Source: Blastobasis lacticolella (lineage: Eukaryota; Arthropoda; Insecta; Lepidoptera; Blastobasidae). Taken from it: DNA of 64,000 bases. Below the pieces are notes generated by a model that did no database searches, was not told where the DNA came from, and was given only the letters and a program-made list of their open reading frames with translations. The number at the start of each line of letters is the position of its first letter. Within the stretch, counting starts at the first letter, position 1. Made by a program: the position numbers and the translations under genes. Location of the stretch: contig LR990061.1 of NCBI GenBank assembly GCA_905147135.1, positions 62,001 to 126,000 of the forward strand, written 5' to 3'. This document shows, one piece after another, positions 10,693 to 21,300 of the stretch.

Positions 10693-10960
10693 TTTTATAC
10701 ACTAAAACCAAACCTAAACCACTGATTCATTCATAAAAATAGTTAGAAATATTCATAAAAACAAACTAAACTTTTGATTTTTCATAGCAGCCTTTGCCAA
10801 ACTTTACTTGATGGATAAGTGATGGATTTCCTCCGGTTTGGTTAGTCAAGAGGCTTGACGTGTCTGCGGATTGGTGAATAGTTTATTCTTGTAGTCAACT
10901 AGCCAATAACGATTAAGATACTTTCACTTTTACCAACGCTGTTGGTCAGAGGGTTTTTTT
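10693..10960 (-). promoter_or_regulatory. Possible Skeletor core promoter and short 5' UTR
   Basis: Upstream of the start codon the minus strand shows TCAGTGG (10725-10719), an arthropod initiator-like sequence about 30 bases from the ATG. A weak TATA-like TATTTTTATG lies just upstream, and two CCAAT-type motifs lie near 10840-10910. There is no direct evidence for the transcription start, and an upstream non-coding exon is equally possible. Confidence 0.25.
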
Positions 10961-10974
10961 AAAGTTTGGTTTAT

Positions 10975-11120
10975 GGCGCTGGATTCAAGTCTTTTTGAGC
11001 CATTTTGACAGTGTTGGCCGTAGCCTCGAGGTCGCGCGTGAGGCCCAAGAAGTAGTGCACTGACATCACCGAGTCCAAGACCACACAAGGTCGGGAAATA
11101 AAAGATGGCAAAGGGGATTG
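10975..11120 (+). mobile_element. Degenerate RTE-type LINE 3' fragment
   Basis: GTCGCGCGTGAGGCCCAAGA then CTGACATCACCGAGTCC parallels the GRPKKRWID...ESD coding stretch at the window start, without an open frame. Confidence 0.45.
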
Positions 11121-11139
11121 ACCACCCGGATGATATGCA

Positions 11140-11390
11140 TGGGCAAATTCACGCAGGAACTTCTAGTTCCAAAGTAAGCAAAGCTTGTTATGGATGTTCA
11201 TGATGGGTGTTAAATAACTGACAAACTGTTTATTTTAAATACGTACTTATTATACATACTACACCAATATCCGTATCAGAAATTAAAATTTATCATTGCA
11301 ATTTCTACACGGCCGGGTACGAACCCTGAACCTATGTGTGGCAGAACGGCATGTTAGCCAACTGCACAACTCAGGTCGTTAATGATGATG
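11140..11390 (-). mobile_element. tRNA-derived SINE (family 2)
   Basis: The reverse strand reads CGACCTGAGTTGTGCAGTTG then GGTTCAGGGTTCGTACCCGG, a tRNA-like head with a B-box-like sequence. It is followed by a body also found at 15430-15560 (AAGTAAGCAAAGCTTG, TTATTATACAT). Confidence 0.6.
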
Positions 11391-11699
11391 ATGACTTATG
11401 TACAAAATCTTTTTTTACCTATATTTCATCGTCCAGCGCCATTTATATAAATTTATGAAGTAATAAATGGACGTAACTGAAAGGTACGCTGACGATATGA
11501 GCAGGCTCAGAGCAGAGATCTTGAGACAATGGTAAACACGTGAAAAAAAGGCTTAACGGAAAAAAGGTTTTTGTGACAATATAGTTATAGCTTAGCTATG
11601 GTTTATTTAATAAATTCAATTATGGTGGTGACCTTTTTGTCCACGAGAAATTCGACGATATACAGTAGATGTAATGAATGAATTCAAGAGAAAAACATA

Positions 11700-11765
11700 A
11701 CAAGAAAAAAGTAGGGGTAAAGTAGGTGTATGCGAACGAAGTCGCCCGGGTCAGCTAGTAAGAAA
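11700..11765 (+). repeat. Helitron-like 3' end fragment
   Basis: ACGAAGTCGCCCGGGTCAGC then TAGTA resembles the CGAAGTCGCGGGC...CTAGT ends common in lepidopteran non-autonomous Helitrons. A similar end lies at 22910-22945. Confidence 0.35.
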
Positions 11766-12002
11766 TGAACTGCAAAATTAGTTCGATAAAAAGTTTTGTT
11801 CCCTTTTCAATTTTTTTACTTACTTGGAATGAATATTGCTCTAATTTTCTGTAAGGCGCGAGGTATTATGCCATAGTGTTCCTCAGATAAAAACCGATTA
11901 ATTATAATAAATAGAAGGAATAATTTATAAACAAATACAAACAAATTGGAAAACTAATATGAATAATAACTTTGTCTTTACTTGGATTAATAACTTTATC
12001 TA

Positions 12003-12920
12003 AATGTCTTTGACAAATTCAAAATTCAAATTCATAATTCAAATTTTCCTGTTTATATTTGTGTGTAATTATTTTCCCGCTAAACGGAATATTTTTTCTA
12101 ATTGTTGTAATTTGTATTTGTGAATGTTTTTTTTTGTTTGAAGCAAATAAATAGATAAATGTGAAAGTAGTGAAGTGAATTTCCCGCCGCTTGATATCCT
12201 CGGTGCATAGATACAACAAAACTGACTCGATCTTACTTCTAGCAAAGTTGAAAAAGTTATAGGTACGAAATTTTAACATGAAAATATGTGTGTAGATAAA
12301 GTAGTGTATGCAACTGCATATAATTAGGTATTAAAACACTAGTGTCAAACTATTATCATACTCGGCTACGCCTCGTATGATAAACAGACACTCATGTTTT
12401 AATACCCCCTTTTATATGTCAGTTGCAAAAACTACTATTTTAATCATGAAACAACACTTTTATTTTTTAAATTTTTGTCGAGCGCCGAGACACGGCGAAA
12501 TGTAGGCTGAATACCTAGATGTCTTTAACAAATTCAAAATTTAAATGTTCCTGTTTATATTTCTGTGTAACTATTTCCCGCTAAACGGAATATTTTTTAT
12601 AATTGTTGTAATTTTTATTTGTGAATGATTTTTCTTATTTGAAGCAAATAAATAGATAAATGTGAAAGTAGAAAAGTAAATTTCCTGCCGTTTGATATCC
12701 TCGACGCCTAGATACAATAGAACTGACTTGCAGCTTACTTCCAGCAAAGTTGAGAAAATTATAGGTACGATATTTTAACATAAAAATATGAGTGTAGTGT
12801 ATGCAACTGCACATAATTAGGTATTAACACACTCGTGTAAAACTATTTTCATACCTACTCAAACAGACACTCATGTTTTAATACCCCGTTTTATATGACA
12901 GTTTCATAAACTACTATCTA
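12003..12920. repeat. Imperfect direct duplication, about 400 bp units
   Basis: 12003-12440 and 12517-12920 share long blocks: TTCCTGTTTATATTT, CCCGCTAAACGGAATATTTT, GAAGCAAATAAATAGATAAA, TTGATATCCTCG, CACTCATGTTTTAATACCCC. Each copy ends in a fold-back in which GGTATTAAAACACT pairs with a reverse match downstream. They are non-coding. The copies are diverged, so the duplication is old. Confidence 0.75.
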
Positions 12921-13169
12921 TTAAACTACTGAACCAATAGAAACAAGCTAAGAACTTCTAAACGAACAAACAAAGCTAGCTTCCAAATGAATAAAACCGC
13001 ATCGAAATCAGTTTAGCCGTTTGGAGGATCATTGGCGTATCTAGGATTATTTTCCGGGGGGGCCTGGCCCCTGGGGTGAGCAAGCAACGATTAAAGCCAC
13101 CCAACGCGGATCCTGTTTTCAAGTAAGGTATTAGTTTTCAGTTGTCACATGACATAGTCGAGGTTTAGC

Positions 13170-13290
13170 TGTTAAAATATTGGTAATTTTTTTTTATACC
13201 ACTAAGGTGGCAAACAAGCTTACGGCCTGCCTGATAGTATAATATAGCTAGGGTGATCCCACGATCACCCTAGCTATATTAGTTGCCACG
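13170..13290 (-). repeat. LINE 3' tail fragment with perfect 19-bp hairpin
   Basis: TACCACTAAGGTGGCAAACA then AGCTTACGGCCTGCCTG is a reversed family-A LINE tail. It is followed by arms 13240-13258 and 13263-13281 (TAATATAGCTAGGGTGATC and its exact complement) around a four-base loop. Confidence 0.75.
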
Positions 13291-13884
13291 GCCACTCACA
13301 AAACTGTGAAAAATTGCACCTATTGCCTCATGGAACTAGCTATTTAGCTCTGATTATCGGCATTTTGACGGTGATTTCTCAAGGTGTCGGTTATTGTGTT
13401 ACAGCGGTAATTTTCATGTGGTTATCACAGTGAAGCAAATAATAAATAAATAAAACTATGCTCTTCGAGTTTTGCTGTTGCAATTATCAGCTTCAGCTGC
13501 ATCAGCTGAGACCTTGAAATGCCGTATAAATCGTCGCTGATAATTGCGTATTTTCGGTGTTTTCCGTGGAAACTTTAGGGCCGTGGGGCCCTGAAGCTAA
13601 AAAGCTATTCTCCTAATTAAAATTTAATTTAATTCGTTCCATCGGTGAGCGCAGGGCTGGCTCACTCATTCCTCGACCATAGGGATAGCCATCCAGCGGG
13701 GGAATGCAGCCAGCCTTATGGGCACCATCTCCACCAGTGGCAGAGATATTAATAGGAGACATTTAAACATATCGATTTTTAGGTTAGGATTTTAATTAGA
13801 ATTTACTTTTTTTTTTTTTATGTCATATGGTAGGCAAAACTTGTAGCTAGATAAATTCTCCAAGATTTTTAATGTAAGCAATTA
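13291..13884. other. Intergenic, no gene seen
   Basis: Unremarkable AT-rich sequence between the two genes, with AATAAATAAATAAA near 13440 and a T-run near 13808-13819. Confidence 0.4.
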
Positions 13885-14445
13885 AGAAGGTATTTATATC
13901 GGACAAAATTCGTGGTAAGCAGAGGTCTTCTGAAGTGACAGATGAATGGCAAACAGCACCGACAAGAGCTTAGATCTTAAATTGGGAAGAATGAAGAATA
14001 TTGGCCAATCCTCTGCGACGATAGCCGGTTGCCGTCCGCCCGAGTCGCTGACCTTATCGTCCACAAACGAATATGGCATTATAATATTGGGATGCGGCGG
14101 CGGCGGCGAGAGGTCGGGTGTCGCAACGATCGCGCACGATTCGAGCCAATTCGACACATGCCACTTAGTGAGGAGCAATTAACTAAATGGTTGCACGGTT
14201 TTGCAATGTTATCCCTAAATCATTTGCGCGATGAGTATTCTGGTCAAGAGCACACGGTTCATTTGATGGGCCGCTCGCCGCGAGTGGGCGCGGAGGCCGC
14301 GGTGGGCCGGGAAGGTCGCAGGCACTTTCACTGCGAGGTGACTACCCGGGCTTCGCAGCGTCTCGGTGGCTGGAAGGATCTGTTCGGGTTTGGCGAGTCC
14401 TTCTGTCTATTTATAGACGCGATTGCGAAGCTTTTTTAACAGATT
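13885..14445. other. GC-rich non-repetitive stretch between the two genes
   Basis: It carries a GCGGCGGCGGCGAG run near 14094 and a GGGCGCGGAGGCCGCGGTGG stretch near 14287. Overlapping ORFs exist on both strands but none resembles a known protein. It lies midway in the intergenic space and could be regulatory or hold a non-coding exon. Confidence 0.3.
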
Positions 14446-14590
14446 TGGTAGAGCGGTACTGATAGTTAAGCTAATGTTAGTATCTTCTCTTTCCTCTACG
14501 TACCAATTACTCTACTAACAAGAGTAGATATAATTATTAATTAAATTAATTATGGTGACTTTAATCTTGCTCACTGAGAAAATAATTATT

Positions 14591-15290
14591 ATTACATATT
14601 ATTTCCAGTTTATTGTACACATAAAACTTTGATGAAAAATACAGAGTTATAGATGACACAACAGGCGCTACTTATTTCTTAGAAGAAATCTCTTCCAGCA
14701 GGCCTATCAAAGAGATATGTGATAAGTAGTCGCAGATTAGACATGCACAATATCTAACTAAATATACATACATATATAATAACCTAATATAATAAACTAC
14801 ATAAACCAATACATAAAATACATAGATACCTAAAAATTATCTATAGGCATTGTACCCCGCATTTTCAAGAACTAAGAGAGAGATAGTGCTCTTTCACACG
14901 TTTCTTAAAAATACCGATAGATTTACTATCGCGTATTTCATACGGCAGAGAGTTCCACAACCTTGCAGCATGAACAGTAAAGGAGTAGGAATAGAAATCG
15001 GAATGGTGAGGAGGTATTGCTAATGAGGTTCGTACACTGGGACGACAATGTTTGTCTAGTGGACGGGAGAAATGAAAACGTTCAGAGAGATATAAAGGAG
15101 CGGACGGGTTATAAAGAATATTATAAAGAGTGGAAAGGATGTGAGCATTCCTACGCTGTCGAATTGGGAGCCACTTGAGTTGGGATCGATAACTTGAGAC
15201 ATGGTCGTACTTGCGTAAGCCAAAAATAAAGCGTATGCATAAGTTTTGAAGCCGCTCTAGCTTATTCAAAATAGTGAGTCCGTGGACAAA
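14591..15290 (-). mobile_element. CR1/Jockey-type LINE, 5'-truncated, C-terminus of reverse transcriptase
   Basis: The ORF at 15269-14865 reads [54 protein letters not shown]. It is the same family as the element at 54075-55615 ([20 protein letters not shown]). The 3' UTR continues to about 14591 with AATCTCTTCCAGCAGGCC. It is in the opposite orientation to knk. Confidence 0.85.
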
Positions 15291-15309
15291 ATACAGCGGC
15301 AGTAAATTG

Positions 15310-15560
15310 ACCTGAGACTTTTTTCAGTCCATGTGTGTCTTGGGACGATCCTATTGGTTTAATGGGTCCGACTTGTACCCCGAGGTAGCGGGATCAAACC
15401 CCAGTGCCGTCATGTACCAATAAATAAATATAAATAATCGTGGACAAATTCACACAGCATAATTTAGTCCCAAAGTAAGCATAGCTTGTGTAATGGGTGC
15501 TAGATAACTGATAAACTACTTATATACTTTTAAATATATACTTATTATACATAAGAGAGG
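15310..15560 (+). repeat. SINE-related repeat (family 2 body)
   Basis: GGGTCCGACTTGTACCCC and GGGATCAAACCCCAGTGCCG form a decayed tRNA-like head. The body CAAAGTAAGCATAGCTTGTG is shared with 11160-11290. Confidence 0.5.
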
Positions 15561-15895
15561 TAGGGCATAGCGGGGTATCCCGTTCGAATTGGAGCCGCCC
15601 GACTGGGGAAGTACCTCCACCTTACAGAATATCGCAGCTAAAATGCTCTTTTAAATAGTATTGTGTTTCTGCCGGTGAGTAAGGTTTCCAGAGCTCCATA
15701 GGGTGGGAATTTGGGGAACCGTGGCTTTGGCAGTGGAGGGATATTTGCCTTTTTGCTGCCAGAGTAACGTGTTATAGAGGTGGGCAACGCATTGGCTATA
15801 GTCTCGGTGTTGCTAATGTCTATAGGCAGTGGTGACCACTTTCCATCAGGTAGCCCGCTTGCCTGTTTGCCTATTGTATGACATAAAAAAAAAGA
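15545..15895 (+). mobile_element. Short poly(A) retroelement (family B), long copy
   Basis: About 350 bases from GAGGTAGGGCATAGCGGGGT to TTGTATGACAT and a poly(A) tail. A close match lies at 58890-59245 in the same orientation. The ORF on the other strand ([20 protein letters not shown]) recurs in every copy and is not a host gene. Confidence 0.75.
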
Positions 15896-15899
15896 ACAT

Positions 15900-16015
15900 C
15901 CAGATCCGTAACATAAATTAAAATTCATCATTTCAATTTCTGCCCGGCCAGGAATCGAACCCGGGACCTCTTGCGTGGCAGACCGACATGTTGACCACTG
16001 AACCACTCAGGTCGT
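15900..16015 (-). mobile_element. tRNA-derived SINE head (family 2)
   Basis: The reverse strand reads GACGACCTGAGTGGTTCAGT then GAGGTCCCGGGTTCGATTCC, with clear A- and B-box-like sequences. Its 3' neighbour is TTTCAATTTCTGCC-type body. Confidence 0.65.
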
Positions 16016-16206
16016 CCAATGACTTTTTTCTTAGTTATTTACAGTAGTTGAACACTAATCACACGAACACTAATTTGATTGTGGTTGAATAAGCTTTTGT
16101 GTAATCTTTACTTGTAAGTAATCTTCCTGCACCGCATACCTTTTGTCAACCTCTCCTGGTAGACTGGTAGATAATGCTATTTTAGCTTTAAGTCCGCCAA
16201 TGTACT

Positions 16207-16222
16207 GTTTGTGCATGAAGTA

Positions 16223-16265
<43 letters not shown>
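16207..16265. repeat. (AAAT)n microsatellite
   Basis: About 14 units of AAAT (ATAAATAAATAAATAAATAA and on). The ORF through it on the reverse strand (LFIYLFIYLFIY) is an artefact. Confidence 0.95.
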
Positions 16266-16266
<1 letters not shown>

Positions 16267-17309
16267 CGATGCTCTTACGGTGAGGGAAAATATCGTTATG
16301 AAACCTGCACATTCAGGCTACTGAATGTGTAACCATGATGCGTGGTCAGGTTCCCCTGTTAACATGGTCACGGAGGTCAGATGGCAGTCACTCAACTGTA
16401 ATTACTTGATTTCCAAATGGTCAATCATCATCATCACAGTCAAACTCGTGCGCGAGAGCATAAATAGGACATTAACGCCAAGATGACCACAAGAGTATGT
16501 TGGACATATGGTCCCTCATCGACTTGTAATTTGTGGAATAGCTAATTATATTAAGTTATTTTCCCTATTGAGGAAAACATGCAGCTTTACAATGCAACAT
16601 GCCGTAGCGGTACCTGTATATCTACTACGTCTGCGACTGCCTTAATAGAGATCACCACGTACGTAGACAAAACAATGCGATGCCAACGATGCCTCAAAAT
16701 CTCCGAGATTTTGTACGATATGATTTTGATTGATTTCCTTTTCTTGATTCTTCGTGGTTTAAAATGTAGACCGTATTCTATAACATATAATAGGTTGGTA
16801 TTTACGTTTCACATTAAAGGGGTGGGGTTCCAGGTGGAGGTAGAGATCCGTCTAGAACACCCTTAGATTCGAAAAGTACGTTAGGAAATATATAGAGTGT
16901 CTTAAAATTTTACATGATGGCAAGAGGTACCATTTTGTGCTCTTAATAATAAGCATAATTATTTCTTAACACGAACACATGCTACGGTATCACTTGGTAT
17001 TATAAATTTAAAATCACCTGTATAGTATTCTATGAAAAAGGTTGCTGCAACGTTTCTGTGCTCTTGTAGTAGACACAGGCTCTTGATGATTGCATCCGGC
17101 CCCTCAGATGTGTAATTTGCGTAGCATGAAGTTCGAGTACTTCGAGTATATATTATAGTTTCTCATATTAAATTATTTAGCTTCCTTTTAATATAGAGCT
17201 CGGCCGACCTAGGTTGTTAGATCTGATGACATGCGGCGCAATACATAGTCATGGTAATATTCTATACCATTCAATAATATTATTTCGTCACGAAAATCAA
17301 TAAACTAAA
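16266..17309. other. Intergenic with a SINE-1 fragment, otherwise nothing seen
   Basis: GGTGAGGGAAAATATCG then CCTGCACATTCAGGC at 16280-16390 is the SINE-1 body. The rest has no recognisable gene; an ORF at 16579-16866 matches nothing known to me. Confidence 0.4.
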
Positions 17310-17490
17310 AAAAAAAAATTCGTATTGAGGCATACGAACGGACGGTCCACCTGATGGTGCGCGGCTACCGTCGTCTAGGTCATCTGCAGTCTAAGGCGAG
17401 CGGATGCGGTGCCGGCCTCTGATGTACATGTATGTCATGTCTTTTGAAGAACCCTATGTTATAGTGCAAAGGGAAGACTAAACTAAATAA
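17310..17490. repeat. Dispersed repeat D
   Basis: It shares ACGGTCCACCTGATGG, AGCGGATGCGGTGCCGGCCT and CTTTTGAAGAACCCTATG with the copy at 8555. A related but more diverged stretch lies at 17745-17850. Confidence 0.6.
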
Positions 17491-17884
17491 TATTCAATAA
17501 TCCATTCTCTGAAGAGGCAATGGACAGGTCACAGCTCGCAGATCCGATGGTCGATGAGATGGGGCGGAAAGTTTTCCTAGTGGCGGCCATATCCTGGCAA
17601 TCGCAGCGTACGACGGCCACATAGGAGATGGGTCGATTATGTAAAGGCCTTAGGGAGCCGATGGCTGTAAGAGGCACAAAGTCAATCTGTGTGGTAGATG
17701 TCGGGGAGGCCTGTCTAGCAAAAGACATCCTGCTGCTGAGATGTTTTTTTTTGCATACAGGCAGACGTTCTACCTGATCGATATCGGTCGCGCTTTCCGT
17801 AGTCCAGGACATCAGCAACCCAAGGAGAACATGTGCGGTGCTTTAGAAGGACCCAAGTTATACCTAGTGGAAAAGGAACACAAG

Positions 17885-18020
17885 ATTGAGTCTTCAAAAA
17901 TGAGGTAAAAAGATTTTTACAGGGTCGGCAACATGGGAATGATACCCCTAACTTGCACAATTCCGTTGACTGCGGTAATTGCTAACCATCAGGCAGGCAA
18001 GCTTGATTGCCACTTTACCT
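17885..18020 (+). mobile_element. LINE 3' tail fragment (family A) upstream of knk
   Basis: AAAAGATTTTTACAGGGTCG (KRFLQGR) to AACCATCAGGCAGGCAAGCT then GCCACTT. It is the degraded C-terminus and 3' UTR of the family better seen at 38126-38390. It ends about 250 bases before the knk start codon. Confidence 0.65.
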
Positions 18021-18084
18021 ATAAAAAAGGCTTGATTTCATTTACACTTGAGGTCCAATCTACATCACCCAAAATCTGTACCTC

Positions 18085-18274
18085 CCAAGAGACGAGGTCG
18101 GAGGGTGTGGTGCCCCCGGCCGCCCGCGCGGGCGGGCGGCCGGCCGGCGCGGCCGCAGCAAAACCGCTGCGTCTGCGCGCGGGGCCCCAGTCCCTCTCGG
18201 ATCGCGCGCGCACGCTCACGACTACGCGCCGAGCAGTGCCGAAGCAGTGCCGAGTGACGAGTGCCGAGTGCAGA
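18085..18274 (+). promoter_or_regulatory. GC-rich 5' region of knk (promoter/5' UTR)
   Basis: About 190 bases rich in CpG, with GGCCGC and CGCGCG clusters and short GAGTGCCGAGTG repeats, lead straight into exon 1. It contrasts with the AT-rich surroundings, as promoters and first exons often do in insects. No TATA box or clear initiator could be fixed. A retrotransposon 3' tail ends only about 70 bases upstream of it. Confidence 0.4.
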
Positions 18275-18323
18275 ATGTGGAGTGCCGGGATGGCGGCCGC
18301 TATGCAGCCGCTGCTGCTGCTGA
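18275..18323 (+). CDS. knk: knk exon 1: start codon and signal peptide
   Basis: ATG codons in one frame at 18275, 18290 and 18302 lead into [11 protein letters not shown] and end with a single base A before a perfect GTGAGT donor at 18324. Exon 2 needs exactly one base. The join makes Met and continues [10 protein letters not shown], completing a signal peptide with an Ala-rich cleavage region. The frame is open upstream, so which ATG is used is uncertain. The exon sits in a GC-rich patch. A 17.5 kb intron is long but normal for a first intron. Confidence 0.7.
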
Positions 18324-21300
18324 GTGAGTGACATGACATGTAGCTACATTGTTGCCTCCCGACAGGATAACATCCGACGCCGGCCTTTCCCCGACTTTCT
18401 CCTGTGCGATACGATCTCCGTATAATCTCCGAGAGATTTATCTGTGACACACTCGTTGTTGTTTTATTATAATATTTAAAATAAAATAATGTCTCAACAT
18501 TGTATGTTCCGTAACTGAAAGCTCAGAATATTGCTGCTGCCGATGAAGTGATGCTGATTTCTATTCTATAAAGATAATGCGGATTGCATTATGTATTTAA
18601 ATTAAAAAGTTAACAAGTCTAAACACTTCGGTGCTTCTAAAAATTATAAAATAAAATAACATAAATAATACTATCACTAAAAAGCTCTTAGGTTAGGTTG
18701 GTAGCTAGTAGGTGACTGTAGGTTACACTGAAATATTACTGAAACTTTTCTGTATAACAATATTGTATTTTAATACACAGTACATTTTACTTCATAAATG
18801 TGAATTATAGTAAGAATAAACTATTTACTGGACAGAAAAAATATATTCGAAGTTAAGTAGGTATTTAAGATAAAAGTTTATAGGCAAAACCTAAATCGAG
18901 GGTTGAAGAGAATATAACGTGAAATTTCGAAAATTGCTAACAACATGGACGGAGAATTGAATTGTTTGAAATTCTCCGAATTCATTGAGTGATCATCACA
19001 TCTGTTTTGTAGTAGCATTCCGCTCAAGCTGCACGCACTCTGCCTGCGTCTCAATCTTCCTCACAAATCCCTTGACTCACTTGTAAAGTCGCGGTGAATC
19101 CGTTGCGTAGTTTAGAAAAAAAAATCGAGTAGCGATTTAGTTTTGGTCCTACATATTTAAAGACTGTACATCCTCTTAAACCCTGCCTTCTTATGCCAGC
19201 CAGAGCACTCTTTCTTTCATTTTATTGCGTTGTTTTGGCTTTCTATGTATGACGACTACCATCGGACCCGCACATCCCGCTAAGGAAAAGTCGATTCGCA
19301 AGAGCTTTGTCGTCATCAAAGGGACCACGAGCGATGTGATGGCGATAAAACCCCACCTTCATCTTTTTGGAGCATCATGTCCTAACTGACCTCTGCAGTC
19401 GTCTCCACAATATTCTGTTTAAGCCTATCTAGATAGAAAGGCTATATCTTCATAGGCATATAAATGCCTTTACTGCTTTGTGTCGAGCATAAAACTTGAA
19501 AAAAACGATGATTGACAGTGCTCATGTGATGAAACAAGTCTAGACCGCCGCCAGGCGCCCGGTATTTCGTCGCCGGTTACCTAACGCGATGAATTAGTTA
19601 ACAAATTATCTGGCGAAGTGTGAAACGCAGCGACAAAAACGCCGCACCGTTTTTGCCTAGGTGATTAAATTATCGAATACCGCCGAAAAAGGAGAAAAAA
19701 AGATCGATCATTCCGAACAAAAAATATGCGCCGGCGCCGGCGGCGCACGCGCTGCTGGTATTACTTACCTCCAGCGACATAGTGTTTATAATGAATTCTT
19801 ATTTAATACAATTTTTGTCAAAACTTCACTTGCATCGTAATGCAGTTTTCAATGCAATTTTACGTAAATAAACGTTTTGTTAGTTTAGTATAAAGAGCCG
19901 TTATAGAGCTTACAGTTTGTGCTAGGTAGTTAATACTATAGGTAATAAATTTTGAGCCTAAGATCAAAACGTTTATTTGTACATACCGACGGAAAGCTGA
20001 GGCAAATCGAAAGAATTTAAACAAGTCAACAGTAATTAATATTCATCGTCATCAATCGCTTTCGCTTAAAACACAACATAATCATCATCATAATATTATT
20101 ATGACATTTAACCCGGCTTAAGCCAGGGTCCGTTTTCCTACTTTTCTTCCTCCACTTCGCCCGGTCTTCAGAATCCTCCCGTCGTAGACGGCTTTTGCAT
20201 CCGACTCGGCGATGTCAATTCATCGCTTTCTGGGCCTCCTGCGGGATCTCATTCAGACACCTGTTTCCCACATATCGTGAAACCTCTATATGTATAATGT
20301 CAATACCTTAACTTTTATAATTATTTTAACCTTTATTGTACACATACAACTTAAAAGACAAAATTAGAGATAACAACAGGCGCTAGTTATTTCTAACAAG
20401 AAATCTCTTGCAGCAGGCCTGCCAAAGAGAGATGTGATAATTAGTTGCAGACAAGACATGCACATACACTAACTTTGGCATGGATTTACCAATTGGCAAC
20501 AATTATTACCAACAATCTTATTTCACTAAAACTGTTGAAGTTCACACTGTCTCCGGTTTGGACACGATAATTTGATTTTACGTTACTTCGCAACCGCGTC
20601 TGCTACGAAATATTCGGATGCAACTTAATAGGATGCTGCTGTTGCAATACTTAAGCAAATATAAACATGCCCGGCCGAAAGCAAAACATGTTTATTTTGA
20701 TATTTGAGGTCAGGTGTTGGTTCAAGTTTACTATTGGTAGTTGAAGAGGAGCTTGCGGCAGGTTCACCTTCGAGCCGGCGCTCACTCCGCGATATTCAAA
20801 TGTCGAGTGATTCTCAGTCCCGCGGCGAAGTGGCAAGGATCACTTGACTTTCATGCACGTGGGATCAGTATTCTTTACAAATAGGTTATTTTTCCACTTA
20901 CTCCGTGTTAACAATACACAAAAGGAAAACATACAAAGAAGAATAGAACACAAGCAGACTCTAATGTTACAATTTTACTATAAGAGCGAAAAGTGATCAT
21001 ATTTTTCTTTTAGGTTCAAATTGAATTCTCTAAATAAATGGTTATCGTCACGTTTCTTCCACGTAGGAGAACGCATAGATCACACTGTTCCATTTGCTGC
21101 GCTCCTGGTAAACTTCTTTCATTCGTTCTACATTCAACTTATCAGGTGGTAGGACTCTGTCAAGCTTGAGGAGTCTGCCTGGGTAAATACCACCGCCTTA
21201 TCTAGTCTGCAGTCAAGCAACAATGCTTGCATTGTTGTGTTCCGGTTTGAAAGACAAGGTAACCAACGCAATTAGAATTTCACCTTAGTCACAGCGACAA

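Noticed and set aside
12337..12400. ACTCGGCTACGCCTCGTATGAT stretch considered as a CRISPR-like or operator dyad
   Set aside because: It lies in the fold-back of a dispersed repeat in a eukaryotic genome. No regular array.
14029..14439. 136-codon plus-strand ORF, opposed by a minus-strand ORF
   Set aside because: GC-rich DNA gives open frames on both strands. No motif, no splice context.
15638..16006. Minus-strand ORF with [20 protein letters not shown] peptide, also at 5832, 26274, 58857
   Set aside because: The same peptide appears wherever the family-B retroelement occurs, on the strand opposite its poly(A). It is a repeat, not a gene family.
16070..16312. Minus-strand ORF with FIYLFIYLFIY
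   Set aside because: Translation of an (AAAT)n microsatellite.
17933..18331. 132-codon ORF running through the GC-rich region into knk exon 1
   Set aside because: Its N-terminal two thirds translates a LINE tail and low-complexity GC-rich DNA. Only the last codons form a signal peptide ending at a splice donor.
19740..19800. Reverse-strand GGAG|GTAAGTAAT considered as the donor of a further upstream Skeletor exon
   Set aside because: It would require a 5' UTR exon beyond the knk start, with no other support. Chance donors are common.
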